64,000 nt of DNA, from NCBI GenBank assembly GCA_031553415.1, contig JAVBLO010000006.1:11080-75079 (forward strand), written 5' to 3'. This document shows, in pieces, positions 54,701-62,959 of the stretch. Position numbers and translations under genes: made by a program. A model generated the notes under the pieces. It had not been told where the DNA came from, did not search any database, and worked only from the letters and a program-made list of their open reading frames with translations. Positions within the stretch are counted from its first letter, which is position 1. The number at the start of each line of letters is the position of its first letter. This DNA comes from JAIRVZ01 sp031553415 (lineage in GTDB: Bacteria; Bacteroidota; Bacteroidia; Bacteroidales; Azobacteroidaceae).

Positions 54701-57700
54701 TGCCGGGACACTGAATTTGAATGGAAATATTATTTATGGTAATGGAGCCGGTGACGATTCTGAAATAAATCGAGTTACCGGCACGCTCATTGCAAATTAT
54801 AATATTGTTAGGGAGCAGGCGCTTGTCGGTGCAAATAATCAAAAAGTTCCTGCGGGTGAAGGAACAACTATTTTTGCTTCGGTGGATGTAAATAATTCAG
54901 ACTTGGCTGTATTGGCAAATAATGGCGGGCATACTCAAACCATTATGATAAAAGAAGGCAAATTGGCAAATGGTCAAATTCCAATGGTAGAATCCATGTC
55001 ATTTGGTGGAAACAGTTCTTCTGATCAGCGGGATATAAACCGCCTTAATGCTAATGTGATGGACATTGGTTCGGTGCAAATAACTCAAGGAAGCGCTTGT
55101 CAAGGCAGGATCGATTCTACTCCCATTGTTTGGTATGTTGATAAAAGTGCTTCCTCTTCCGGTGATGGAATGAATAATAGCTCACTACCTGCCACAGACT
55201 TGGCTTCTGTTCTAAATAATCCTTGCTTGATGTTTGGCGATATTATTAAGATAACATCCGGTACTTATTATTCGACCAATACAGACCCGAATAATACATT
55301 TATGTTAAAAAAAGGTGTGTCTATTTTAGGTGGCTATACTTCTGATTTCAATGAAGCAAACCGAGATTTCAAAAACAGTCCTACCATTTTAGATGGAAAT
55401 GCCAAAAGCTATCATGTGGTTTCTTTGTTTACCAGTGTGGACGAACCATCCCAATTAGACGGTATTGTCATTCAAAATGGTAAAGCCTTAGGCTCTTCCG
55501 CATCACAAACTTATGGGGCCGGAATTTATTGCTATACCGGAAAATTATTGCTATCCAATGCGATTGTTAAAGACAATGTATCTTTGGAAAGAGGAGGCGG
55601 AATTTACATAGCGCCCAATGGTGCAGCGCTGACTGTGCGTAATGTATCGTTTACAGGCAATAAATCAGGTTATAATGGAACAGCCATTGTGGCTGTGTCA
55701 GAGACTGGTTCGCCCTCTGCTGCCGGATGTATGAAAAGTTCGGGTGGAGCTATTTGTGCCGAAGGAAATTTAGAATTACAAGGTAGTTTGTACTTTGACA
55801 ATAATGAGTCCGGCGGTAATGGCGGTAGTATCATGAAAGGTGTTCAAAATGAATTTATTGCCTCAGAATTAGATACTTTAATTATTACCAATAGTACAGC
55901 TTATGTTATCGATGGAGATGGAAACTGGGGTGGCGGTGGAATCTATACCATGGTTGGCTTGGATTTATATTCTGTAAAAGAATTAAAGGTACATAACAGT
56001 ATTGCAGTAAAGGGGCAAGGCGGGGGGATATTTACCAATAACAAAACAATAGGTCGCTTGATTTTGAAAGTTAACAATGGTGATTTTTACAATTGCCAGG
56101 CATTAGGCTCCATTGGAGATGGTGGCGCTATTGAGTCTTATAGTTCAACCTCTTCGTTGGTAATCCTAAAAAACAGTACCTTCGATAATTGTCAATGTAC
56201 TCGTTATGGAGGAGCTTTAGGTATTGGAAATGTGTTGAAATTGGAAGGAACGATCAAAATAAACAACTCCACAGCAGGCACCAACGGTGGAGGGATAACC
56301 CATTGGGCAGGACCTAAAGGTTTTCCGGAATATGATGAATTTGATGTTCAGCAATGTGATACTTTAATAGTCACAAACTGTAAAACGACGGGTTCAGGTG
56401 GCATTGTTGGCGGTGGCGGTATTTGGATTCAACAATCCAATGTTGATTTTAGTCCTATAAAATATATGCTTATAGAAGGCAATACTTGTGCCGTCGAGGG
56501 GGGGGGAATAAAATTAGTCGGTTCAGCCTATAAATTGACACTCGGAAATGCAATTTTCAGAGGAAATAAAGCCGGGACAACTGACGGAACTACTTTCACA
56601 GCTAAACAAGGTGGAGGAATATATTCAAATAGCCAAATAGAAATAAAGTCAGGAAAAAAAACCATTATTGAAGAAAATATATCAGGTGGTGATGGTGGTG
56701 GTATTTATTGCGGAGCAGCATTTACAGCCAATCAGGCAGATACACTTATTGTCAGTAATAACGAGTCAGGTAAAGCTGGTAGTGGTAGTGGCGCCGGAAT
56801 CTATGCCAAAACTACTTCTACTATTGCCAATGCAACTTTTACTGCAAATAAGGCCAAAACAAATGGGGGAGGTATTTATGCTACTGGCGAATTTACATGT
56901 ACTAATTCCACTTTCGACCGGAATATGGCAAGCACAGGAGGTGGTATCTACGCTAATAACAAATCGACCCGAAAGATTTCCAACTCTACTTTCGGCGGAA
57001 ACACAGCTACCAACAATAACGGCGGTGGAGCTATTTATTCAGCAACAGCCGACGATGTTGTACAAATAGCCTTATCAACATTTACAGGCAACACGACTGG
57101 CAATAATCAGGCCACTGCATTTTTCTTTAACAATGCAACAGGAAAAACACTAAACGGAAATATAATTTATGGTAATGGAACCGGCACTGCAGCTAATGCC
57201 GAAATAAGTGTGGCGCCTACTGCCGCAAACTATAATATTACCCGCAATTTGAACTTGGGCGGAAGTAATAAAATGTTGGGAGATGGCGAATTATTGAACC
57301 TTTTCGAGACTGGCACTCTTGCCGACAATGGTGGAAAAACGCAAACCATCATGATAAAAAAAGGAGGACCGGCGCATAATTATATCCCTAAATCGGTTGT
57401 CGATTCATGGACTGCTTTTGACCTCGGCACAGACCAACGAGGCATAAGCCGTCCGGTAGGTTGTAACGAAGAAGTTGGTGCTGTGGAAATAAACAATGAA
57501 GACATACCGGTTATCACATTTACGATTCCCGATATTTGTTCCGGCACCGAAATAAATCTGATAGAATTGATCACATCGGCAACCCATGTCAGAGATACTC
57601 TCTTTTACAGCAATGCCGCTTATACAACGCCAATAACAAACCCAACCACCTATAGTGCTGCACAAAGTCCTGTTTATGTGAGATTCAACACAACGTCCAA

Positions 57701-60700
57701 TTGTGTAAAAGACACTATAATGGCACTTACTATCAACCCGATACCGGCAAAACCTGCTGTTTCAAATTCGGCATTTTGCTATAGTGCTGCTAAGGTTAGT
57801 AATTTATTAGACAAAGTAACGACTACAATTCCAATAGGAAATACCCTCAACTGTTATGATGCGGCAGATAGCCAAACTCCATTATTGCCTGGAACAGGTT
57901 TAACAAGTAACACCACCTATTGGCTATCGCAAACAAGCGATAAAGGATGCGAAAGCCCGAGATTATCTGTGTTGGTAACTGTTCAACAATCACCATCTGT
58001 GAGTATCAACCCGGATGAATATTTTTTGTGTAACGGTAATGCTTTTATCCTCGACACTAAAATTGAAAATGTAACTATTCCCATTCCGTGGTATCAGTGG
58101 GAAATAAAGAATCCGGCCACCGGCAAGTTTGAACCGGGCACTGCTGATGAATTCTACCCCGGCGTTACGGTCATTAACGCACAAAATGTAGTACAATCTC
58201 AATTTACGCCAAAAGCTACGAGTTATGATGGTGAAGGAAAAGTAACAATCCGGTTAAATGTAAATACCGGAGCTTGCGGATACACAACATCAAATACTCT
58301 TGAATTGCACAGAAATACGGCTGCTCCGGTAGCGGAAATCAGCATTGCGGGTGAACCCGAAGGTTTACAGTCCCCTTGCACGGAAACTTCCTATACATTG
58401 AAAATTAAAGATGTTGGCAATGGTGGTTTGGGTGATATTGCCGTAACCTTGTCTGACTGGAAATATACGGATATAAGCGTAGTAAGAGCTGAATATCAAA
58501 ATCCGGAAGAACCATCCACATGGGTAAGTTTGCCGATAGATAAGGACAATATAAATTATACTTGTCATATTCCTGTCAAACTGCATAAAAATGAGGTTTT
58601 CGTACGCTTTGCCGTAAAGCCGGAATGTGGTTTTTATGCAGGTTCTAATCTGCAGTTTATTGTAAATGGATATGATGCCTGCCTTCAGGCTAAAATAGAC
58701 ACGAAAAGCGTTGAGTCCCAGAAATTCCATTTGGATTTTGGCCAGACTGACGAAATTGAATATGAATTAGTGAGTCATTTGGATAAAACTTTTATCAGCA
58801 GTTCCATATCCGGCGATCCGCAACGAGTGAAGTGGACGGTTGATTACTATCAATTAATAAAAGGAAATCCCGATTTTAGTGCAGATTCTATTTATTTCCG
58901 GATACCATATGGCATGGACTTAGATTTGAGCTCTTTTGATAGCGAAAGTTACCCGGATGGATTTAAGGTACGGAAAGATAAAGTTTCTGAAGATGGAGGA
59001 ATAGAATATGTCATGCCCTTATCTGATGATATTTTAGAAGATGATGTTTTAGAAAATGAAGTAAAAAGAAAAGTAAGTTTCTCTTTTGTGTTTACTGTTA
59101 GTTCCGAAGCCATTTGCGGCACAGACCAATTGTATATGGAAATTATTCGTCAAGGAAAAATCGAATGTGGAGGAAAAACCTGCGATATGTTTGAATCTTT
59201 GGCACAAAGTTATCCTGCAATTACGGTAGAATGGCTCCAATTGGAATTTGTTCCTAATGCGAGTACCTCAGGCCAAGTAAAAGATGGTAAATGGACTGGA
59301 AGTTTCAATATCCTGACAAAAACAGACATCCTGCCCGGACTTCAGGCTCCATTCGATTTTTATGCCGATACGAATGGCAATGCAAGAAGGGACATTGAAG
59401 AAATAGATACAAAGATAGGATCAACTATTTATTTTACTACGCCTGCTAATCCTGCAATCATCGCAGGTCAGGTATTGCCGATAACTATAACGACACCAGT
59501 ACCAGTGCCAAAAGATGCAAATTCAAAACCATTGGGATTATTAGGTTATATTCCGGTTGAGGCTTTAGTGTGCGAACCTCTTACCATCCCTATTGTTCCT
59601 TTGTTGGGAGAAGAAAATGTATGCCAGGGAGATACTGTCATATATATGACTGCCCAGGGAATGGAACAAACTACATTCACTGTTGTTCCCGATGGTGTAT
59701 CGGGTGCTACTCCCAAGCGAATTTCTGCTGAAAGAAATGATGATGACTGGACATCTGATGTGGATAAATCGGTAGCGAGATTAGTGATTCGAAGCGGTAG
59801 AGACTTTGATGTTGTAACACAATATCGTGTTGGTGTTGGTTCCGAAGACAAAGTGATTAATTCTACTGCTATGAAAGTAACTGCCACTGCTAAATCTATT
59901 GTGACGTTGGTGGATGTCGCAGATACCACCGTTTGTAACGGTTCGCCGGTAGAGTTGCGCCATTTTATTTCTGACTCCAATAATGCGAATCCGGATACTT
60001 GGCTGTTTTATCAAAAGAATGAGGAAGATGAAAGCTACACTCTTATTGGTACAACGCCGCGAGGAGCGGAATTTTTCGTAACACCTGGAGAAACAACAAC
60101 ATATGCAATCTCGTCTTCTTGCGAAAATGCATGTGAATCCAATAAGGTTGACTTTACCGTTGTCGTGAATGAAATGCCTGTGGATGGGGATATTATAAAA
60201 GAAGATCAGAATAGTATAGTAAAGGATAATGTATGTGCAGGTAGTACCGAAACCTATTCAGTAAGTAATGAGGGGAATGGATTATCATATGTATGGTCTG
60301 TAACCGGAGCCTCCAATTTTATTGTGGGAAGTTTTACGTATACGGGGCCTGAAGTTACAGTAATGTGGAATGAACCTGGCGAATTAAAAGTAATATATAC
60401 TACAAATAAGGGATGCTCTGCAGAGAAATCTTTACCTGTTACATTAAAAGAAAAGCCTGAAATAAGCGTGTCTGTATCTGAAGATGCCTGTTCCCAAATC
60501 TCAACAATAACATTCATAATAGAGAATGAGGATTGGGATAATACTTGGAGCTGTTTTGTAGATGGGGATCTTATTCCTTACGATAAACTTACAATCCAAT
60601 CCAATGAGGTAAGTTTTATTTTGACAGAGACGGAAACCGGAATATATACACATAACTTGACTGTAGTGAAAGAAGGAGGGTGTGAGTCCTCACCAGCCAA

Positions 60701-62420
60701 GTTCTATACGAGTTTTTATCCTTCGGAAAGTGAATGGACAGCAATAGGTGAGCCTGGTAACTGGAATGATCCTGCCAATTGGGACAATGGTGTACCTGGG
60801 GAATGTACTGATGTTATTATACCGGGAGGTAAAAATCATTACCCTGTGCTGACTGAAGAAACCAATGCCACATGTAAAACTATCGAATTTGGCTTCGGAG
60901 GCGAGGTAGCACGTACTGATCTCTTAACATACAATGCAGCAAAAGTGAATTTGAATGTAAATACAATGCAATGGTATAACTTGTCCGCACCACTTAGTGA
61001 TATGTATTCGGGCGATTATATGTTTGAACGGGCCAATCCGATAACCGAAATGAAGTTATACAATACAACAAGTCCTCAAACCGGTGCTCCCTATGCCGAT
61101 TGGACACAATCATTCAACAATACGAATATAAGATTAAATGCCGGCGAGGGGTATAGCACCCGGGTAGGAAGAGTTTATTATAAAGAGGTGACAGATGCCG
61201 GAGCTGTTACAAGTACAATGGAATTAATAACAACTGCACCACCATGGGCATTCCCTCAAACCAAAATGCTATTTAATTTTTATGATGATGTAAGTAAAAA
61301 ACTCCTTTCGAAAACGGAAAAAATACCTGAGGGAGGCCGTGACTATGGAAGTCGTTTCATATATGAAAAAACGATGTCAGGTGAAATATTTGTTGAAGTT
61401 CCTTCCAAGCGGACAGATGAAGGGCAAAATGTCGTTGTCGGAAATCCGTTGATGTCGCATATCGATTTTGAAAAATTCTATCGGGAGAACAAAGATGTAA
61501 TCATTCCCTCCTTCAAAATACTTGGCAATGGTACAGACTTTCTTACTTATTCGGGTATGGCAGATGACGAGGGCGATATCATTAACTATACATCAACCGG
61601 TTTACCACTACTTGAATCAAAATCAATCGCACCCATGCAAGCTTTCATCGTAACAACAAAAGATGGCTATAACGGAACCCCATCCACACTGAAAATCACG
61701 AAAGATATGAGTGTGACAGCGCCCGGCTTAAAACTCCGTTCTTCGGCAGGCCAGTCAGGAATGTTGCGTATAACTGCCAGCAATACCAACTATGCATCAC
61801 AAGCAGTTGTTGTTGTATCGGAAAAATCGAAAAATGGGTTTGATTTATCGGAAGATACCCGCAGGATGTTGATCCAGGGAGTAACTTCAGCGCCAAGTGT
61901 GTTTACTATTGTAGATGATATATACGTGGATATTAATAGAATAAAGGATTTTCCGGAGTCACTGCCTATCGGAATATCGACAACGGCCAAAGGAGTTACA
62001 AACATTCATATTGAGGGCTTCAATACATTAGACTATGGCGGTGATTTTTCTTTTCTGGATACGAAAGCGGGTACTACTCCAATTCAGGGAAATGAGTTTG
62101 AATATAGTTTTAATAATACTGAAGGCAATCAGATCGGCCGTTTTTATCTACTGTATTCTCCACATACAAAGGCTTCAATAGAAGAAAATTCATCAGGCTC
62201 ATTGCAAATATTTGTTCAGGATGATAATATACATATTGTTTCGGCAGCTGGCGATCCTATTGAAAATGCGGTAATTTATGATATAGCAGGCCGGATATTG
62301 TTCCGTCAGGGTAGTACAAAAAATAGTTACCTTGTTATTCCTTTGACCGGATTAGATTCGATTATCATTGTCAAAGCAAATACACATAGGACATCCAAAA
62401 CATCTAAGTTAAGTTTATGA
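51780..62420 (+). CDS. 3546-residue beta-helix surface protein with T9SS-like tail
   Basis: A signal peptide (about 1-33, ending ILHA) is followed by two long beta-helix regions, about 40-1095 and about 1110-1890. They are built from some 60 GGGIY/GGAI turns with ISGNKAG and NNT motifs, as in Chlamydia Pmp-like adhesins. Ig-like and PKD-like domains fill about 1900-3000 (including WSVTGASNF near 2840). A further domain of about 2990-3450 precedes the end. The last 70 residues (VIYDIAGRILFRQGS ... IVKANT ... KLSL) resemble the T9SS type A sorting domain, so the protein is probably secreted and anchored by T9SS. An internal repeat is visible at 52441-52680 and 52882-53130. It overlaps the next gene by 4 bp. 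Confidence 0.93.
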   Translation: MKRKTFMEQLANPLKKTLTLCLFTIGFSILHAATYTVGNGGDFPSLSVAVSSPTVTAESTLEILEDQTCNNITISKNLTLRKSPNVTGDIVLNYSGINRHFTISANTSVSFENLIFQGPNATSGGITQGGGIVSGTNVANSTITLTNCSIKGCRANGAGGAISFATASQTVVLNNTEITDCSATTTGGGIHCAGTVSITNSTISNNIATTIGGGIYAAGALTLNDVTISGNKAGWSNGAYTGNNIHGGGVYANSNLTLKGAIEISNNGARSSGGGIYKNTATAPFDVTGLTFLKIDGNSTDVTTGGGIYTVTELDFSKATNLETIEIKNNSAVTTGGGISTTGVLVLTKATVSDNTAIQNGGGIYATSALILNNTTITGNKAGWTSTDEYSGSYHGGGVYASNNLTLQGAIDISNNGTSNSGGGIYKNTATAPFDVSGLTSLKMNGNIAKSATGGGIHTATNLDFTTAANLLSAEINNNETGTNGGGIYAAALLGLKNITISGNKAGYNGSVYASADNRGGGVYANNSLILAGNVTVNNNTAGNTGGGIYKSNTGNTFIITTDRTFLTVNGNEAKGLVAGGTTNGLGGGIYIAAALPLDLTNAVTNISNNTARVSGGGIYTTGTLTFKDATISNNTAQTISGGGIYTNNTILATNVKISGNNAALQGGGIYINTQGLTIFDSEISGNKAGQQGGGVYTVVNNQNNFVTGFNLTLSDNIAGWDFANNTYSSTSYNGGGIFATGPLAFNDALTVTNNTATGSGGGIYKGTGFIGLDVAEVKILTLTGNQSIKGDGGGIYSAFEMLFTKQEEGKETRAVISGNKAGGSGLGGAIYTTKDLYLSFINDKSSTIISDNEAGQNGGAFYVKGGLFTLSKATISGNKAAASGGAFYMGDTKVMTIQKSTFVNNSSGSLGGAIHSESSNTSQEISNCTFSGNKAANNGGAIAFSKGGASVYYCTLNGNSTTQNSNSNAIYWNAGTLNLNGNIIYGNGAGDDSEINRVTGTLIANYNIVREQALVGANNQKVPAGEGTTIFASVDVNNSDLAVLANNGGHTQTIMIKEGKLANGQIPMVESMSFGGNSSSDQRDINRLNANVMDIGSVQITQGSACQGRIDSTPIVWYVDKSASSSGDGMNNSSLPATDLASVLNNPCLMFGDIIKITSGTYYSTNTDPNNTFMLKKGVSILGGYTSDFNEANRDFKNSPTILDGNAKSYHVVSLFTSVDEPSQLDGIVIQNGKALGSSASQTYGAGIYCYTGKLLLSNAIVKDNVSLERGGGIYIAPNGAALTVRNVSFTGNKSGYNGTAIVAVSETGSPSAAGCMKSSGGAICAEGNLELQGSLYFDNNESGGNGGSIMKGVQNEFIASELDTLIITNSTAYVIDGDGNWGGGGIYTMVGLDLYSVKELKVHNSIAVKGQGGGIFTNNKTIGRLILKVNNGDFYNCQALGSIGDGGAIESYSSTSSLVILKNSTFDNCQCTRYGGALGIGNVLKLEGTIKINNSTAGTNGGGITHWAGPKGFPEYDEFDVQQCDTLIVTNCKTTGSGGIVGGGGIWIQQSNVDFSPIKYMLIEGNTCAVEGGGIKLVGSAYKLTLGNAIFRGNKAGTTDGTTFTAKQGGGIYSNSQIEIKSGKKTIIEENISGGDGGGIYCGAAFTANQADTLIVSNNESGKAGSGSGAGIYAKTTSTIANATFTANKAKTNGGGIYATGEFTCTNSTFDRNMASTGGGIYANNKSTRKISNSTFGGNTATNNNGGGAIYSATADDVVQIALSTFTGNTTGNNQATAFFFNNATGKTLNGNIIYGNGTGTAANAEISVAPTAANYNITRNLNLGGSNKMLGDGELLNLFETGTLADNGGKTQTIMIKKGGPAHNYIPKSVVDSWTAFDLGTDQRGISRPVGCNEEVGAVEINNEDIPVITFTIPDICSGTEINLIELITSATHVRDTLFYSNAAYTTPITNPTTYSAAQSPVYVRFNTTSNCVKDTIMALTINPIPAKPAVSNSAFCYSAAKVSNLLDKVTTTIPIGNTLNCYDAADSQTPLLPGTGLTSNTTYWLSQTSDKGCESPRLSVLVTVQQSPSVSINPDEYFLCNGNAFILDTKIENVTIPIPWYQWEIKNPATGKFEPGTADEFYPGVTVINAQNVVQSQFTPKATSYDGEGKVTIRLNVNTGACGYTTSNTLELHRNTAAPVAEISIAGEPEGLQSPCTETSYTLKIKDVGNGGLGDIAVTLSDWKYTDISVVRAEYQNPEEPSTWVSLPIDKDNINYTCHIPVKLHKNEVFVRFAVKPECGFYAGSNLQFIVNGYDACLQAKIDTKSVESQKFHLDFGQTDEIEYELVSHLDKTFISSSISGDPQRVKWTVDYYQLIKGNPDFSADSIYFRIPYGMDLDLSSFDSESYPDGFKVRKDKVSEDGGIEYVMPLSDDILEDDVLENEVKRKVSFSFVFTVSSEAICGTDQLYMEIIRQGKIECGGKTCDMFESLAQSYPAITVEWLQLEFVPNASTSGQVKDGKWTGSFNILTKTDILPGLQAPFDFYADTNGNARRDIEEIDTKIGSTIYFTTPANPAIIAGQVLPITITTPVPVPKDANSKPLGLLGYIPVEALVCEPLTIPIVPLLGEENVCQGDTVIYMTAQGMEQTTFTVVPDGVSGATPKRISAERNDDDWTSDVDKSVARLVIRSGRDFDVVTQYRVGVGSEDKVINSTAMKVTATAKSIVTLVDVADTTVCNGSPVELRHFISDSNNANPDTWLFYQKNEEDESYTLIGTTPRGAEFFVTPGETTTYAISSSCENACESNKVDFTVVVNEMPVDGDIIKEDQNSIVKDNVCAGSTETYSVSNEGNGLSYVWSVTGASNFIVGSFTYTGPEVTVMWNEPGELKVIYTTNKGCSAEKSLPVTLKEKPEISVSVSEDACSQISTITFIIENEDWDNTWSCFVDGDLIPYDKLTIQSNEVSFILTETETGIYTHNLTVVKEGGCESSPAKFYTSFYPSESEWTAIGEPGNWNDPANWDNGVPGECTDVIIPGGKNHYPVLTEETNATCKTIEFGFGGEVARTDLLTYNAAKVNLNVNTMQWYNLSAPLSDMYSGDYMFERANPITEMKLYNTTSPQTGAPYADWTQSFNNTNIRLNAGEGYSTRVGRVYYKEVTDAGAVTSTMELITTAPPWAFPQTKMLFNFYDDVSKKLLSKTEKIPEGGRDYGSRFIYEKTMSGEIFVEVPSKRTDEGQNVVVGNPLMSHIDFEKFYRENKDVIIPSFKILGNGTDFLTYSGMADDEGDIINYTSTGLPLLESKSIAPMQAFIVTTKDGYNGTPSTLKITKDMSVTAPGLKLRSSAGQSGMLRITASNTNYASQAVVVVSEKSKNGFDLSEDTRRMLIQGVTSAPSVFTIVDDIYVDINRIKDFPESLPIGISTTAKGVTNIHIEGFNTLDYGGDFSFLDTKAGTTPIQGNEFEYSFNNTEGNQIGRFYLLYSPHTKASIEENSSGSLQIFVQDDNIHIVSAAGDPIENAVIYDIAGRILFRQGSTKNSYLVIPLTGLDSIIIVKANTHRTSKTSKLSL

Positions 62421-62821
62421 TATATAAAATATTGATTCTGCTAAGTTTCCTTATGGTAGTATGCAAGGCGTTTTCTGTGGGTTTTGAACAATCTTATGGT
62501 TCAGAAGATAATTCCTTTATTGAGAATAATTTTAATAATCAGATTGTAGTCCCTGAATCCTTTTCGAATCAACCATCCGGACAAAGTATGTCTTCTTCTG
62601 ATAGCAAACCGTTATTAAGATCTACAAGTGAATGTCCCTTTTGTTTAGGAATGGTGGTCGATGGTGTTTGTGAAGATTGCGGGTATGAGTTGGGAACCGG
62701 AATCGGAACGGAGTCTCTACCCATAGGCAACGGTTTGTGGATATTGTTAGCAATGGGTTGTATTTATTTTTACTATAAACATAATAAAAGCCTCAGAAGC
62801 AGAAAAACCTTGATACGATGA
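62417..62821 (+). CDS. Small exported zinc-ribbon protein with C-terminal membrane tail
   Basis: The product is 134 residues: a signal peptide (MIYKILILLSFLMVVCKAFS), a low-complexity Ser/Asn-rich middle, a four-cysteine zinc ribbon (CPFCLGMVVDGVCEDCG, about 73-89), and a C-terminal tail PIGNGLWILLAMGCIYFYY followed by basic residues. The tripartite end (Pro-Gly motif, membrane helix, basic stretch) recalls sorting tails. The start overlaps the giant gene stop (ATGA), so translation is coupled. It may assist or anchor the giant protein; no family is known to me. A strong terminator follows. Confidence 0.75.
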   Translation: MIYKILILLSFLMVVCKAFSVGFEQSYGSEDNSFIENNFNNQIVVPESFSNQPSGQSMSSSDSKPLLRSTSECPFCLGMVVDGVCEDCGYELGTGIGTESLPIGNGLWILLAMGCIYFYYKHNKSLRSRKTLIR

Positions 62822-62893
62822 AGGAGAATATGGCCTACTGAAGTTGATCAGTTCTCTTTTGTAGGAAACAAAACCAACGGATTTTTTTAAATG

Positions 62894-62943
62894 AGGCTGT
62901 CTTAAAAGTTTAATTAGCACACAGAATACTTTTGAGACAGCCT
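62894..62943. terminator. Bidirectional terminator between converging genes
   Basis: AGGCTGTCTTAAAAGT (62894-62909) pairs with ACTTTTGAGACAGCCT (62928-62943) over 16 bp with one T-G wobble. It lies between the zinc-ribbon gene (plus) and the DUF1254 gene (minus), with A/T-rich flanks on both sides. Confidence 0.8.
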
Positions 62944-62959
62944 TATTTATTGCGAAAAG

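Noticed and set aside
52160..62005. Antisense and alternative-frame open frames in the giant gene
   Set aside because: The main frame has a signal peptide, regular repeats and a sorting-like tail over 3546 codons; the others are by-products of its repeat composition.
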